Shown in pieces: positions 33,160 to 41,281 of a stretch of DNA of 64,000 nucleotides (positions within the stretch are counted from its first letter, which is position 1; every line of letters starts with the position of its first letter). Origin of the DNA: Phycicoccus sp. Root101 (GTDB taxonomy: Bacteria > Actinomycetota > Actinomycetes > Actinomycetales > Dermatophilaceae); contig NZ_LMCM01000006.1 of the NCBI RefSeq assembly GCF_001426245.1, forward strand, positions 552,839-616,838. Direction: 5' to 3'. Below the pieces are notes generated by a model. It had not been told where the DNA came from. It worked only from the letters and a program-made list of their open reading frames with translations, and made no database searches. The position numbers and the translations under genes were made by a program.

Positions 33160-34327
33160 CGAGGGCCGCCTCAGCAAGGGCGAACTTCGCCATCCCGAGG
33201 TGATAACCGATCATCTGGGCCGGCACTAGGTACAGCAGGGGGCTCAGGGTCTCCGAGACCGCAGGCATCTCCACAACCTGGTTGGCGTCCGCGTCGAAGG
33301 CTCGTTCTCCTTCGGTACTGATGGCGTAGAGCGTGCCGCCGTACCGTCGAGCGTCCCGCCCGGTGTATGTGGCCCGAGCTACCGAAGGTCCTGTGGGCGC
33401 GAAGAGGAACAACGGCTCGTGCGGCTTCTGGGAGTTGTAGTGGTGGTACTCCTCGACCTGGATCTCCACCGCGTGGTCTGGAGTCGTCTCCTTGACCTTG
33501 GCGGCGCCGACGATTGCAGCGGCCCAGTTCGGGCCTGCCGCCGAGAACAGGTACATCTGCCGTGCTGCTTCGGCAGCAGCGATCTGGGCGATGGGCCCGT
33601 CCACTCGATCAAGCACACGGGCCATCAGCTCGGGGGCACCAGCGAGTTCACGACCCAGGTCGGCCGCCCCCGTCGCGCCACGCTGGATACCGACCTTGCT
33701 CGCCAGTCGGAGCAGGAGCGCGAGAGCGGCTGTGGACGACTGCGTGGGCCAGCCCACTCTCGTGGCCTCGATCATCAGGGAGTGCTGGCTTTCCTGGTCG
33801 ATCGAGGAGGCGGGTGTGTTCGTCAGCGCAAGGGTGTAGGCGCCAGCGTGCTGGGCCACCAGCACTGCCTCGACCGTGCGAGTCGTCTCTCCCGAGCTGG
33901 ACAGGGCGATGACCATGGAGCGGTTGGTGACGAGGTGTTGCTGGTAGTAGGCGAACTCCATGCACTGCACGGCCTCGCAGGGCACGCCGGTCATCAGCTC
34001 CAGTGCCTGTCGCGCCGCGATCATCACGGCCAGGGAGTCACCGGCGCCGACCAGGAAGATCCGGTCGAACGACCGGGTAGCCATGTGCTCGCTCACCGAG
34101 TCGAGACCAGCGACGTTCCGCTCCCACGTGTCGAGGATGGCTTGCGGCTGGCCGAACATCTCTCCTCGGGTGACCTCGACGCGGTGTCGACGCTTCGGGT
34201 CCAAGGGGTCGTCGGTCGGCAGCGCGAGAATGCTCGCGCGTTCCGCTTCGGAGACACGCGCGACGACAGACTGCTGGCGCGCATCGAGGGGGCTGCCCGG
34301 CCCCAGGAGGGGGCTGTCGAGGGTCAT
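33152..34327 (-). CDS. SIS-domain sugar-phosphate isomerase/deglycase (FrlB/AgaS-like)
   Basis: 391 residues with two SIS domains. The first has 'GEMFGQPQAILDTWERN', 'IFLVGAGDSLAVMIAARQALELMTG' and 'MVIALSSSGETTRTVEAVL'; the second 'MYLFSAAGPNWAAAIVGAAKVKETTPDHAVEIQVEEYHHYN', with the Glu/His loop where the isomerase base sits. Relatives are GlmS isomerase domains and the FrlB/FraB deglycases that cut fructosamine 6-phosphates into glucose 6-phosphate and an amine. The kinase next to it fits the second route. Confidence 0.87.
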   Translation of the reverse strand: MTLDSPLLGPGSPLDARQQSVVARVSEAERASILALPTDDPLDPKRRHRVEVTRGEMFGQPQAILDTWERNVAGLDSVSEHMATRSFDRIFLVGAGDSLAVMIAARQALELMTGVPCEAVQCMEFAYYQQHLVTNRSMVIALSSSGETTRTVEAVLVAQHAGAYTLALTNTPASSIDQESQHSLMIEATRVGWPTQSSTAALALLLRLASKVGIQRGATGAADLGRELAGAPELMARVLDRVDGPIAQIAAAEAARQMYLFSAAGPNWAAAIVGAAKVKETTPDHAVEIQVEEYHHYNSQKPHEPLFLFAPTGPSVARATYTGRDARRYGGTLYAISTEGERAFDADANQVVEMPAVSETLSPLLYLVPAQMIGYHLGMAKFALAEAALGD

Positions 34328-34378
34328 TGGCAGGTGCCTTTCAGGTCAGTGGTCAACGGGTCACAGGGGCCGACGACG

Positions 34379-35161
34379 TCAGCGCGGAAGGGAGTCGCGA
34401 TACAGCGACCCCAGATGATCGGCCCTCGCGGCGTCGATCCGCGGCGCGGACCCGCCGGAGGTCTTGAGCACGCTTCCTAGGATCGCTCCGTCGGCTCCCC
34501 GAAGAACCGCAGGCAATGACTCGGCAGTGACCCTGCCGCCAACAAGCACGTCGATCCCGGCGCCCAACTCGGCCTTGACGCGAGCGATGTCGTCGATCGC
34601 GTCGCCGACTCCGCTGTCTCGGGTCACGATGAGCTTGTCAGCCCCGCCGAAAGCCACGGCCTGCGCTGCCGCCCAGGGGGTGTCGCCAAGGAGGGATGCA
34701 CTGGTCGCCTCGTGGGCGTCTGCCCAGACTTCCACCTCGCTGCCGAGAAGCCGCTTCATCTGTGCAACCTGCAGCGAGCAACCCTGGATGAACCCCGTCG
34801 GGCCCGCGGAGACGCCAGTGAGGACCTTGACACGGACAAACTGCGCGCCAACAGCATGGGCGACCGCAACGGAAGCGGCTCCATCGTTGTGGCCCACGAT
34901 CACACCCAGCCCCAAGCTGGTGGCAGCGCGCACGGCCGCTCCAACCACGGCCAATGCCGCGACGGTCGGGGCCCCCACCAAGGAGGGCTGAGGATTGTCG
35001 CTGGCGTCTTGCACCATCACGTCGGTGAATCCCGCGGCCTCCAATATCTTGGCATCGGCCGCGGCGGCCTTCGCCATCTCCCGGACGCAGGCACCACCAT
35101 AGTTGGCGGCCCCCGGCAGCGGCGGGAGATGCAGCACCCCTACAAGGCGGAACGTGCTCAT
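34379..35161 (-). CDS. BtpA/SgcQ-family TIM-barrel protein
   Basis: 260 residues from an ATG with GAGAGG upstream. 'GVLHLPPLPGAANYGG', 'DAKILEAAGFTDVMVQDASDNPQ', 'GVIVGHNDGAASVAVAHAVGAQFVRVKVLTG', 'WADAHEATSASLLGDTPW' and 'VLVGGRVTAESLPAVL' are the BtpA signature. The family folds like phosphoribosylanthranilate isomerase; SgcQ occurs in a sugar operon. It is the first gene of the catabolic operon, with a 51-nt gap to the SIS gene. The reaction is unknown. Confidence 0.88.
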   Translation of the reverse strand: MSTFRLVGVLHLPPLPGAANYGGACVREMAKAAAADAKILEAAGFTDVMVQDASDNPQPSLVGAPTVAALAVVGAAVRAATSLGLGVIVGHNDGAASVAVAHAVGAQFVRVKVLTGVSAGPTGFIQGCSLQVAQMKRLLGSEVEVWADAHEATSASLLGDTPWAAAQAVAFGGADKLIVTRDSGVGDAIDDIARVKAELGAGIDVLVGGRVTAESLPAVLRGADGAILGSVLKTSGGSAPRIDAARADHLGSLYRDSLPR

Positions 35162-35186
35162 TGGCACCTCTCAGTCGATAGATCTC

Positions 35187-35216
35187 GGACGGTATACAAT
35201 CGCTCGCGACACGTCA
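35187..35216 (-). promoter_or_regulatory. Promoter and GTATAC operator of the catabolic operon
   Basis: On the minus strand TTGACG (about 35216-35211) is followed 15 nt later by a -10-like TATACC inside the palindromic core GTATAC (35192-35197). CGGTATACA is repeated at 35352-35360, 161 bp upstream. FCD-type GntR proteins often bind GTATAC-centred palindromes, so both are candidate sites of the GntR protein encoded at the operon's far end. Confidence 0.5.
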
Positions 35217-35229
35217 ATGGTCGCAGGAG

Positions 35230-35776
35230 CTGAAATCTCGGCTCTTGGACGAGCGCAGCGCTGAACGTCGCTCATTCCAACGACTTTGCCTCGATGACGG
35301 CACCGATCGACTCCTGAAGCCTATGGACTCCGAACTATTCGCGCCCAGTTCGGTATACATAGCGTGGGAAGCGTGGGCGACGTCCACCTGCCTGTTGATG
35401 ACGCACCGCCTGGGCCACGTTTCAGACGTCATGGACGTGACAGTGGATGCGTCGGCCAATAGACCGGGGATTGCCCCGGCAGGATGCCGCTCTGCTGGGA
35501 AGTCCCCTAGTCCCAATCCTTCGAGGTGGTCGACCCACACCGAGATCCTGCGGCCCAGCTCCGCGGCACGTCAGGCCGCCCAGAGGGCGGACGTACTCGT
35601 CCAAGGTCCACAACACGATCGCCATGGCCGTGAGGTCGGTCTCAGGAGACTCGAGAGACGGCCTCGAGACGCAGCGACTGACCTCTTCCCTGCGCGGGAA
35701 GTGACTGGCTCCCCTCCGGACGTCCACGCACGTCAGCGGACGCGCAGGGACTGGCGCCGAGGTCGAAACGCGACCT
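35230..35776. other. Stretch upstream of the catabolic operon without a clear gene
   Basis: About 550 bp. A minus-strand frame reads 'TDLTAMAIVLWTLDEYVRPLGG' near 35640-35570 but is broken on both sides and may be a gene remnant; I cannot name it. The second GTATAC site (35353-35358) lies here. Confidence 0.4.
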
Positions 35777-35802
35777 CTTAGTCAAGCAGTTAGTCACGCA
35801 GA
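35777..35802 (+). repeat. Paired GTCAAGCAG/GTCACGCAG repeats, right end of layer 2
   Basis: Reads CTTAGTCAAGCAGTTAGTCACGCAGA, the partner of the pair at 22699 in the same orientation, 27 nt left of remnant C. Confidence 0.6.
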
Positions 35803-35828
35803 CTCTATGGACGCCAAGCAACGAAGAA

Positions 35829-35921
35829 GCCCCTGATCTGCGTTTCCGCAGGTCAGGGGCTGTTTCGTACTGGTGGGCGATACTGGGTTTGAACCAGTGA
35901 CCTCTTCCGTGTCAAGCATTC
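35829..35921 (-). repeat. tRNA-Val(GAC) 3' remnant plus hairpin, copy C
   Basis: On the minus strand 35915-35871 is the same anticodon-loop-to-CCA segment as copy B, followed by an intact hairpin (35829-35860, outer stem GCCCCTGA/TCAGGGGC and inner CTGCG/CGCAG). The 5' half of tRNA-Val is absent. It is the best-preserved copy. Confidence 0.88.
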
Positions 35922-36010
35922 CCAGACCATCCGCGAACCTGCCTCGACGTCCGTGTGAGTACGAAACCAGTCCCCCGACGTTCGCCTGCGCCCACCCGGA
36001 CGCGCTCCAG

Positions 36011-36032
36011 TTGTCAAGCAGTTAGTCAAGCA
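36011..36032 (+). repeat. Paired GTCAAGCA repeats right of remnant C
   Basis: TTGTCAAGCAG TTAGTCAAGCA follows remnant C at the same distance (about 95 nt) as the pair at 22699 follows remnant B. This is the expected left end of a third layer that would contain the nitrate genes. Confidence 0.55.
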
Positions 36033-36218
36033 TCCTCGGTCCTTCACTCTGTCGCTCGAGCGGCCTCGCGCACTCGCCATGTCTACCGACCTGCCAGCGC
36101 ACACCCTCGCCCGTGACATCCCCGAAACAAGGGACCTTTGGCACTAGTCAGGCCAAGAAACTTCCCTATCTTTGGTTCGCGTGGCGCCCGCCGCCGATGG
36201 ACATCGAGGAGACTGGAC

Positions 36219-37529
36219 ATGGCGAGCGAGGCCGTCGCATCTTCCGGTCATGGCGTCGAAGCAGACGAGCCACGGCCGCCGAGTGGAAGCGAGGCGACTT
36301 CTCCTCCGGTCGGTGTGCACCCGTCCGGCTTGGGAACCGGGTCGCCGTGGGTGATGCTGGCGATGGCCACTCTGGGTTTCGCCGTGAACTTCTGGGCCTG
36401 GGCGCTCATCAGCCCCTTGGGTCCACTCTTCCGCACGACCGGATCACTCGGTGAGCTCAGCGAGTCCGACGTCGCGCTGCTGGTGGCAGTGCCGGTCGTG
36501 GTTGGCTCGCTGGGACGCATCGTCGTCGGCGGCTTGACCGACCGGTACGGCGGCCGGGTGATGTTCCCCATCGTCTCGGGCGTGACGATCCTGCCCATCC
36601 TGTTCATCGCCTTCTTCGCGCTCGAGTCGTACGCACTGCTCCTCCTCGGCGGCTTCTTCCTCGGGATCGCAGGCACGGCGTTCGCCGTGGGCGTCCCCTT
36701 CGTCAACGCTTGGTTCCCACCGGAAAAGCGCGGCCTCGCCATTGGCGTCTTCGGCGCCGGCATGGGCGGAACGGCCATCAGCGCCCTGACCACGGTCAAG
36801 CTCACGGCTCACCTCGGTGCGAGGTCTCCCTTCCTCATTACGGCCGCCGTGCTGGCGGTGTATGCCGTCGCCGCCTGGGTGATCCTGCGTGACGCACCCG
36901 GCAGGGCCGTGCCCACCACCTCCCTCGCCTCACGGATCTCCGCGAACGCCCGGCTCCCGATCACCTGGCAGGCATGCCTCCTGTATGCGGTCGCATTCGG
37001 TGGGTACGTGGCGTTCTCGGTCTACCTCCCCGCCTACCTCAAGACCGCCCACCACCTCACCCCCGACAACGCCGCCAGCCGAATGGCGGGCTTCGTGCTC
37101 GTCGCCGTTGTCATGCGCCCGGTCGGGGGTTGGCTCGCAGACAAGGTGGGGGCGATCCCGGTGCTCGCGGCCGGTTTCGGCGTGGTCGTGGTGTGCGCAG
37201 GCATCTCGGCGGGGACCCCGCCCCTGCGGGGCATCGGCACCGTCGCCTTCCTCGCCATGGCCGCCGCACTCGGATCCGGCAGCGGGGCCACCTTCGCCCT
37301 CATCGCCAAGGTCACCGAACCGTCCCGCGTCGGCGGCGTCACCGGGCTCGTCGGAGCTGCCGGCGGCCTGGGCGGCTTCGTACCGCCCCTGGTCATGGGC
37401 TACGTGTACGGTCGCACAGAGTCCTACGCCATCGGCTTGTGGATGCTCTGCGCCACAGCCGCCCTCGCCCTGCTTCTCACCGTCACCGTCGTCCGACGAA
37501 CAGCCGCCCAAGGACAGGAAGCGCGTTGA
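36219..37529 (+). CDS. narK: Nitrate/nitrite MFS transporter NarK
   Basis: 436 residues, 12 membrane helices. 'MLAMATLGFAVNFWAWALISPLGPLF' opens the first helix; 'GRIVVGGLTDRYGGR' is the MFS loop; 'GIAGTAFAVGVPFVNAWFPPEKRGLAIGVFGAGMGGTA' and 'VGGVTGLVGAAGGLGGFVPPLVMGYVYG' are the two nitrate-signature helices of the NNP family. NarK imports nitrate and exports nitrite. The ATG with GAGGAG upstream is the start; a 30-residue hydrophilic head precedes helix 1. Its stop overlaps the narG TTG. Confidence 0.95.
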   Translation: MASEAVASSGHGVEADEPRPPSGSEATSPPVGVHPSGLGTGSPWVMLAMATLGFAVNFWAWALISPLGPLFRTTGSLGELSESDVALLVAVPVVVGSLGRIVVGGLTDRYGGRVMFPIVSGVTILPILFIAFFALESYALLLLGGFFLGIAGTAFAVGVPFVNAWFPPEKRGLAIGVFGAGMGGTAISALTTVKLTAHLGARSPFLITAAVLAVYAVAAWVILRDAPGRAVPTTSLASRISANARLPITWQACLLYAVAFGGYVAFSVYLPAYLKTAHHLTPDNAASRMAGFVLVAVVMRPVGGWLADKVGAIPVLAAGFGVVVVCAGISAGTPPLRGIGTVAFLAMAAALGSGSGATFALIAKVTEPSRVGGVTGLVGAAGGLGGFVPPLVMGYVYGRTESYAIGLWMLCATAALALLLTVTVVRRTAAQGQEAR

Positions 37530-40500
37530 CCCCTCCGCGGAAGAACTCCACGCCCGACATCGGTATGGACGGCCCCCTGTTGGGGGCCCTCGTCCGCAGC
37601 AGGAGGTTCTTCACCCGCGGGACCGTCTCCGCCGACCTGCGGACCATCTCGCAGGTCGGTGGTCGCCAGGCCGACGACTTCTACCGGGACCGGTGGAGCC
37701 ACGACAAGGTGGTGCGGTCCACCCACGGCGTGAACTGCACGGGCTCCTGCTCGTGGAAGGTGTACGTCAAGGACGGGATCATCACCTGGGAGACCCAGCA
37801 GACCGACTACCCCTCCGTCGGTCCGGACTCCCCCGAGTACGAACCGCGCGGCTGCCCTCGAGGGGCGGCGTTCTCCTGGTACACCTACTCACCAACCCGT
37901 GTGCGCTACCCCTACGTCCGCGGCGTGCTGCTCCAGATGTTCCGCGAGGCCAAGGCCCAGCACGACGGCGACCCGGTCAAGGCTTGGGAGCACATCGTCG
38001 AGAACCCTTTGCGCGCCAAGGCCTACAAGTCCGCCCGCGGCAAGGGCGGACTCGTCCGGGCCACCTGGGACGAAGCGACCGAGATCATCGCCGCCGCGCA
38101 CGTCCACACGATCAAGAAGTACGGGCCCGACCGCGTCGCCGGGTTCTCCCCCATCCCTGCCATGTCGATGGTCTCCCACGCGTCAGGCGCACGGTTCGTC
38201 AACCTCATCGGCGGCTCGATGCTGAGCTTCTACGACTGGTACGCCGACCTGCCCGTCGCCTCACCCCAGGTCTTCGGGGACCAGACCGACGTCCCCGAGT
38301 CCGGTGACTGGTGGAACGCCGGCTACCTCATCATGTGGGGTTCCAACCTCCCAGTGACCCGGACGCCGGACGCGCACTGGATGACCGAGGCCCGCTACCG
38401 CGGCCAGAAGGTGATCGCGGTGGCCCCCGACTACGCCGACAACGTGAAGTTCGCCGACGAGTGGCTTGCCGCCAAGCCCGGCACCGACGGTGCCCTGGCG
38501 ATGGCGATGGGCCACGTCGTCCTCAAGGAGTTCTTCGTCGACCGGCAGACGCCGTACTTCACCCAGTACGTCAAGACCTACACCGACCTGTCCCACCTCG
38601 TGCGTCTCGAGGAATCGGCCAACGGGGAGTACACCGCTGGCAAGTTCCTCACGGCAGACGACCTCCCGGCCCACGCCGCGGAGGAGAACGCAGCCTTCAG
38701 GACCGTCCTCCTCGACTCGGTCACCGACCAGGCCGTCATACCCAACGGCTCCCTGGGCCACCGCTACGGCGAGAGCGGCATCGGGTCCTGGAACCTCGAC
38801 CTCGGGGACGTCGACCCCCATCTGTCGCTCCTCGACTCCGCCACCGAGTCGGTCGTGGTCCGTATGCCGCGGTTCGACACCGCCGACGGCGCTGCCGCCG
38901 ACCTCCCGCGCGGCGTCCCCGTGCGTCGTGTGGACGGCCACCTGGTCACCACCGTCTTCGACCTGCTCCTCGCCCAGTACGGGGTGGGCCGCACCTTCCA
39001 GGGCCAGCCGCTGCCCGGAGCGTGGCCGACCGGGGACGACAGGGGGTATGGCGACGCGTCCGCGCCATACACCCCTGCGTGGCAGGAGAAGATCACCGGC
39101 GTTCCGGCAGCCACGGCCGCACGGATCGGGCGCGAGTTCGCCCAGAACGCCGAGGAGTCCAAGGGCCGCTCGATGATCGTCATGGGTGCGGGCACCAACC
39201 ACTGGTTCCACTCCGACACGATCTACCGCGCCTTCCTCACCCTGACCAACCTCACGGGCTGCCAGGGCGTCAACGGCGGCGGCTGGGCGCACTACGTCGG
39301 CCAGGAGAAGGTCCGCCCGATCACCGGATACACCCAGATCGCCAACGCGTTGGACTGGAACCGCCCTCCCCGCAACATGATCCAGACCGCGTACTGGTAC
39401 CTGCACACCAACCAGTTCCGCTACGACCAGTTCGGCGCCGACACCCTCTCGGCCACCACCGGCAAGGGGCAGCTCGCTGGCAAGTCCACCGCCGACGTCA
39501 TTGCGCAGAGCGCCCGCATGGGCTGGATGCCCTCCTACCCCACGTTCGACCGCAACCCCCTGGACCTGAGCGACGACGCCGCCGCCGCCGGAAAGCCGGT
39601 CGGCGAGTACGTCGTCGACCAGCTCAAGTCCGGCGACCTAGAGTTCGCCGGCGAGGATCCCGACGCACCCGGCAACTACCCCCGCATCCTGTCCATCTGG
39701 CGCGCCAACCTGCTGGGCTCCTCTGGCAAGGGAAACGAGTACTTCCTCAAGCACCTGCTGGGCACCGACTCCTCCGTACGCGCCACCGAGACACCCGTGG
39801 ACCAACGCCCTGTCGACGTGACGTGGCGCGACACGGCACCCGAGGGCAAGCTCGACCTGCTGATGACGATCGACTTCCGCCAGACCAGCACCACGATCTT
39901 CTCCGACGTCGTCCTCCCTGCCGCGACCTGGTACGAGAAGCACGACCTCAACACGACCGACATGCATCCCTTCGTGCACTCGTTCAACCCGGCCATCGCA
40001 CCTCCTTGGCAGACCCGCACCGACTGGGACGCCTGGCAGACGATCGCCGAGAAGTTCAGCGAGCTCGCAGGCACACACCTGGGGGTCCGTAAGGACGTCG
40101 TCGCGGTGCCGCTGACGCACGACACCCCGGACGCCATGGCCAACCCGCACGGCGTCGTCCGCGACTGGAAGAAGGGCGACTGCGAACCGATCCCGGGCGT
40201 CACGATGCCCAGGCTGGTCGAGGTCGAACGCGACTACGGCGCCGTGTTCGAGAAGATGAATGCCCTCGGTCCCCTGGTGGACACCCTCGGCGCGACCACC
40301 AAGGGCGTCACCTTCGAGCTCAGCAAGCAGGTCGACTACCTCCGGGCCAAGAACGGAGCCGTCCGCGGCGGTGTGGCCGACGGCCGGCCCTCCCTGAAGA
40401 AGGATGTCAACGTCTGCGAGGCGATCCTCGCCCTGTCCGGGACCACGAACGGACACCTGGCCACCCAGGGTTTCAGGACCCTCGAGAAGCGCACCGGTGT

Positions 40501-41281
40501 CCAGCTCGCAGACCTCGCTGCCGAGCACGAGGGAAAACAGATCACGTTCGCGGACACGCAAGGGCCACCGGTCCCCGTGATCACGTCTCCCGAGTGGTCC
40601 GGCTCCGAGACCGGAGGACGGCGATACTCCCCCTTCACCATCAACGTGGAACGCAAGAAGCCATGGCACACCCTCACGGGACGGATGCACTTCTACCTCG
40701 ACCACGACTGGATGACCGAACTCGGTGAAGGCCTCCCGGTCTACCGGCCACCCCTGAACATGGCAGCCCTGTTTTCCGAGCCCACGTTGGGGACGGTGTC
40801 GGACGGGTCCGACGGCCAGGTCGAGGGGCTGACCCTGCGCTACCTGACACCCCACAACAAGTGGTCGATCCACTCCGAGTACCAGGACAACCTGTTCATG
40901 CTCTCGCTGTCACGCGGAGGCCAGAACATCTGGATGAGCGACCGAGACGCGGTCAAGGTCGGCATCAAGGACAACGACTGGATCGAGGCGGTCAACCGCA
41001 ACGGCGTCGTCGTGGCCAGGGCGATCGTGTCCCACCGCATGCCGGAAGGAACCGTGTACATGTACCACGCCCAGGACCGGCTGATCGACGTGCCGCTGGC
41101 AGAGACCTCGGGCAAGCGCGGAGGCATCCACAACTCGCTGACCCGGTTGCTCGTCAAGCCCTCCCACCTGATCGGCGGCTATGCGCAGCTCACCTTCGCG
41201 TTCAACTACCTCGGCCCGACCGGCAACCAGCGCGACGAGGTCACCATCATCCGCAAGCGCAGCCAGGACGTGACGTACTGA
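37526..41281 (+). CDS. narG: Respiratory nitrate reductase alpha subunit
   Basis: 1251 residues counted from a TTG overlapping the narK stop (AGGA upstream); an ATG 13 codons later is the alternative. The [4Fe-4S] FS0 motif is H-x3-C-x3-C ('HGVNCTGSCSWKVYV') with the fourth Cys in 'EPRGCPRGAAFSW'. The Mo-bis-MGD ligand Asp lies in 'SFYDWYADLPVASPQVFGDQTD'. There is no Tat leader, so the active site faces the cytoplasm. NarG takes electrons from NarH and reduces nitrate to nitrite. The length and motifs are normal, and the gene is intact. Confidence 0.97.
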   Translation: MTPPRKNSTPDIGMDGPLLGALVRSRRFFTRGTVSADLRTISQVGGRQADDFYRDRWSHDKVVRSTHGVNCTGSCSWKVYVKDGIITWETQQTDYPSVGPDSPEYEPRGCPRGAAFSWYTYSPTRVRYPYVRGVLLQMFREAKAQHDGDPVKAWEHIVENPLRAKAYKSARGKGGLVRATWDEATEIIAAAHVHTIKKYGPDRVAGFSPIPAMSMVSHASGARFVNLIGGSMLSFYDWYADLPVASPQVFGDQTDVPESGDWWNAGYLIMWGSNLPVTRTPDAHWMTEARYRGQKVIAVAPDYADNVKFADEWLAAKPGTDGALAMAMGHVVLKEFFVDRQTPYFTQYVKTYTDLSHLVRLEESANGEYTAGKFLTADDLPAHAAEENAAFRTVLLDSVTDQAVIPNGSLGHRYGESGIGSWNLDLGDVDPHLSLLDSATESVVVRMPRFDTADGAAADLPRGVPVRRVDGHLVTTVFDLLLAQYGVGRTFQGQPLPGAWPTGDDRGYGDASAPYTPAWQEKITGVPAATAARIGREFAQNAEESKGRSMIVMGAGTNHWFHSDTIYRAFLTLTNLTGCQGVNGGGWAHYVGQEKVRPITGYTQIANALDWNRPPRNMIQTAYWYLHTNQFRYDQFGADTLSATTGKGQLAGKSTADVIAQSARMGWMPSYPTFDRNPLDLSDDAAAAGKPVGEYVVDQLKSGDLEFAGEDPDAPGNYPRILSIWRANLLGSSGKGNEYFLKHLLGTDSSVRATETPVDQRPVDVTWRDTAPEGKLDLLMTIDFRQTSTTIFSDVVLPAATWYEKHDLNTTDMHPFVHSFNPAIAPPWQTRTDWDAWQTIAEKFSELAGTHLGVRKDVVAVPLTHDTPDAMANPHGVVRDWKKGDCEPIPGVTMPRLVEVERDYGAVFEKMNALGPLVDTLGATTKGVTFELSKQVDYLRAKNGAVRGGVADGRPSLKKDVNVCEAILALSGTTNGHLATQGFRTLEKRTGVQLADLAAEHEGKQITFADTQGPPVPVITSPEWSGSETGGRRYSPFTINVERKKPWHTLTGRMHFYLDHDWMTELGEGLPVYRPPLNMAALFSEPTLGTVSDGSDGQVEGLTLRYLTPHNKWSIHSEYQDNLFMLSLSRGGQNIWMSDRDAVKVGIKDNDWIEAVNRNGVVVARAIVSHRMPEGTVYMYHAQDRLIDVPLAETSGKRGGIHNSLTRLLVKPSHLIGGYAQLTFAFNYLGPTGNQRDEVTIIRKRSQDVTY

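Larger units (their letters stand above)
22531..35921. mobile_element. Island layer 2 (about 13.3 kb) between tRNA-Val remnants B and C
   Basis: It is flanked by an 80-bp perfect direct repeat carrying the 3' half of tRNA-Val, with paired GTCAAGCAG-type repeats just inside both ends (22699 and 35777). The cargo is almost wholly one catabolic and transport locus plus its GntR regulator. No integrase, excisionase or transfer gene is visible. This fits a cis-mobilisable element that relied on an integrase from another element. Confidence 0.7.

Noticed and set aside
35245..35781. A 178-codon plus-strand frame upstream of the catabolic operon
   Set aside because: No ribosome binding site, no domain and a composition like shifted non-coding DNA; it runs into the repeat pair at 35777.
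15783..35860. The three hairpins behind the tRNA remnants as possible CRISPR or REP repeats
   Set aside because: Only three copies exist, kilobases apart, each tied to a tRNA-Val remnant; they are simply the tRNA's terminator copied with the site.
36138..36156. TTGGC-N9-GCCAA inverted repeat before narK as a possible FNR/NarL-type site
   Set aside because: Arms are only 5 bp, and the word matches neither a TTGAT-N4-ATCAA box nor a NarL heptamer; too weak to claim.
36974..37525. An upstream extension of the narG frame of about 180 codons
   Set aside because: It lies within the conserved narK gene and is arginine/histidine-rich; NarG's usual N-terminus begins near 37526-37565.
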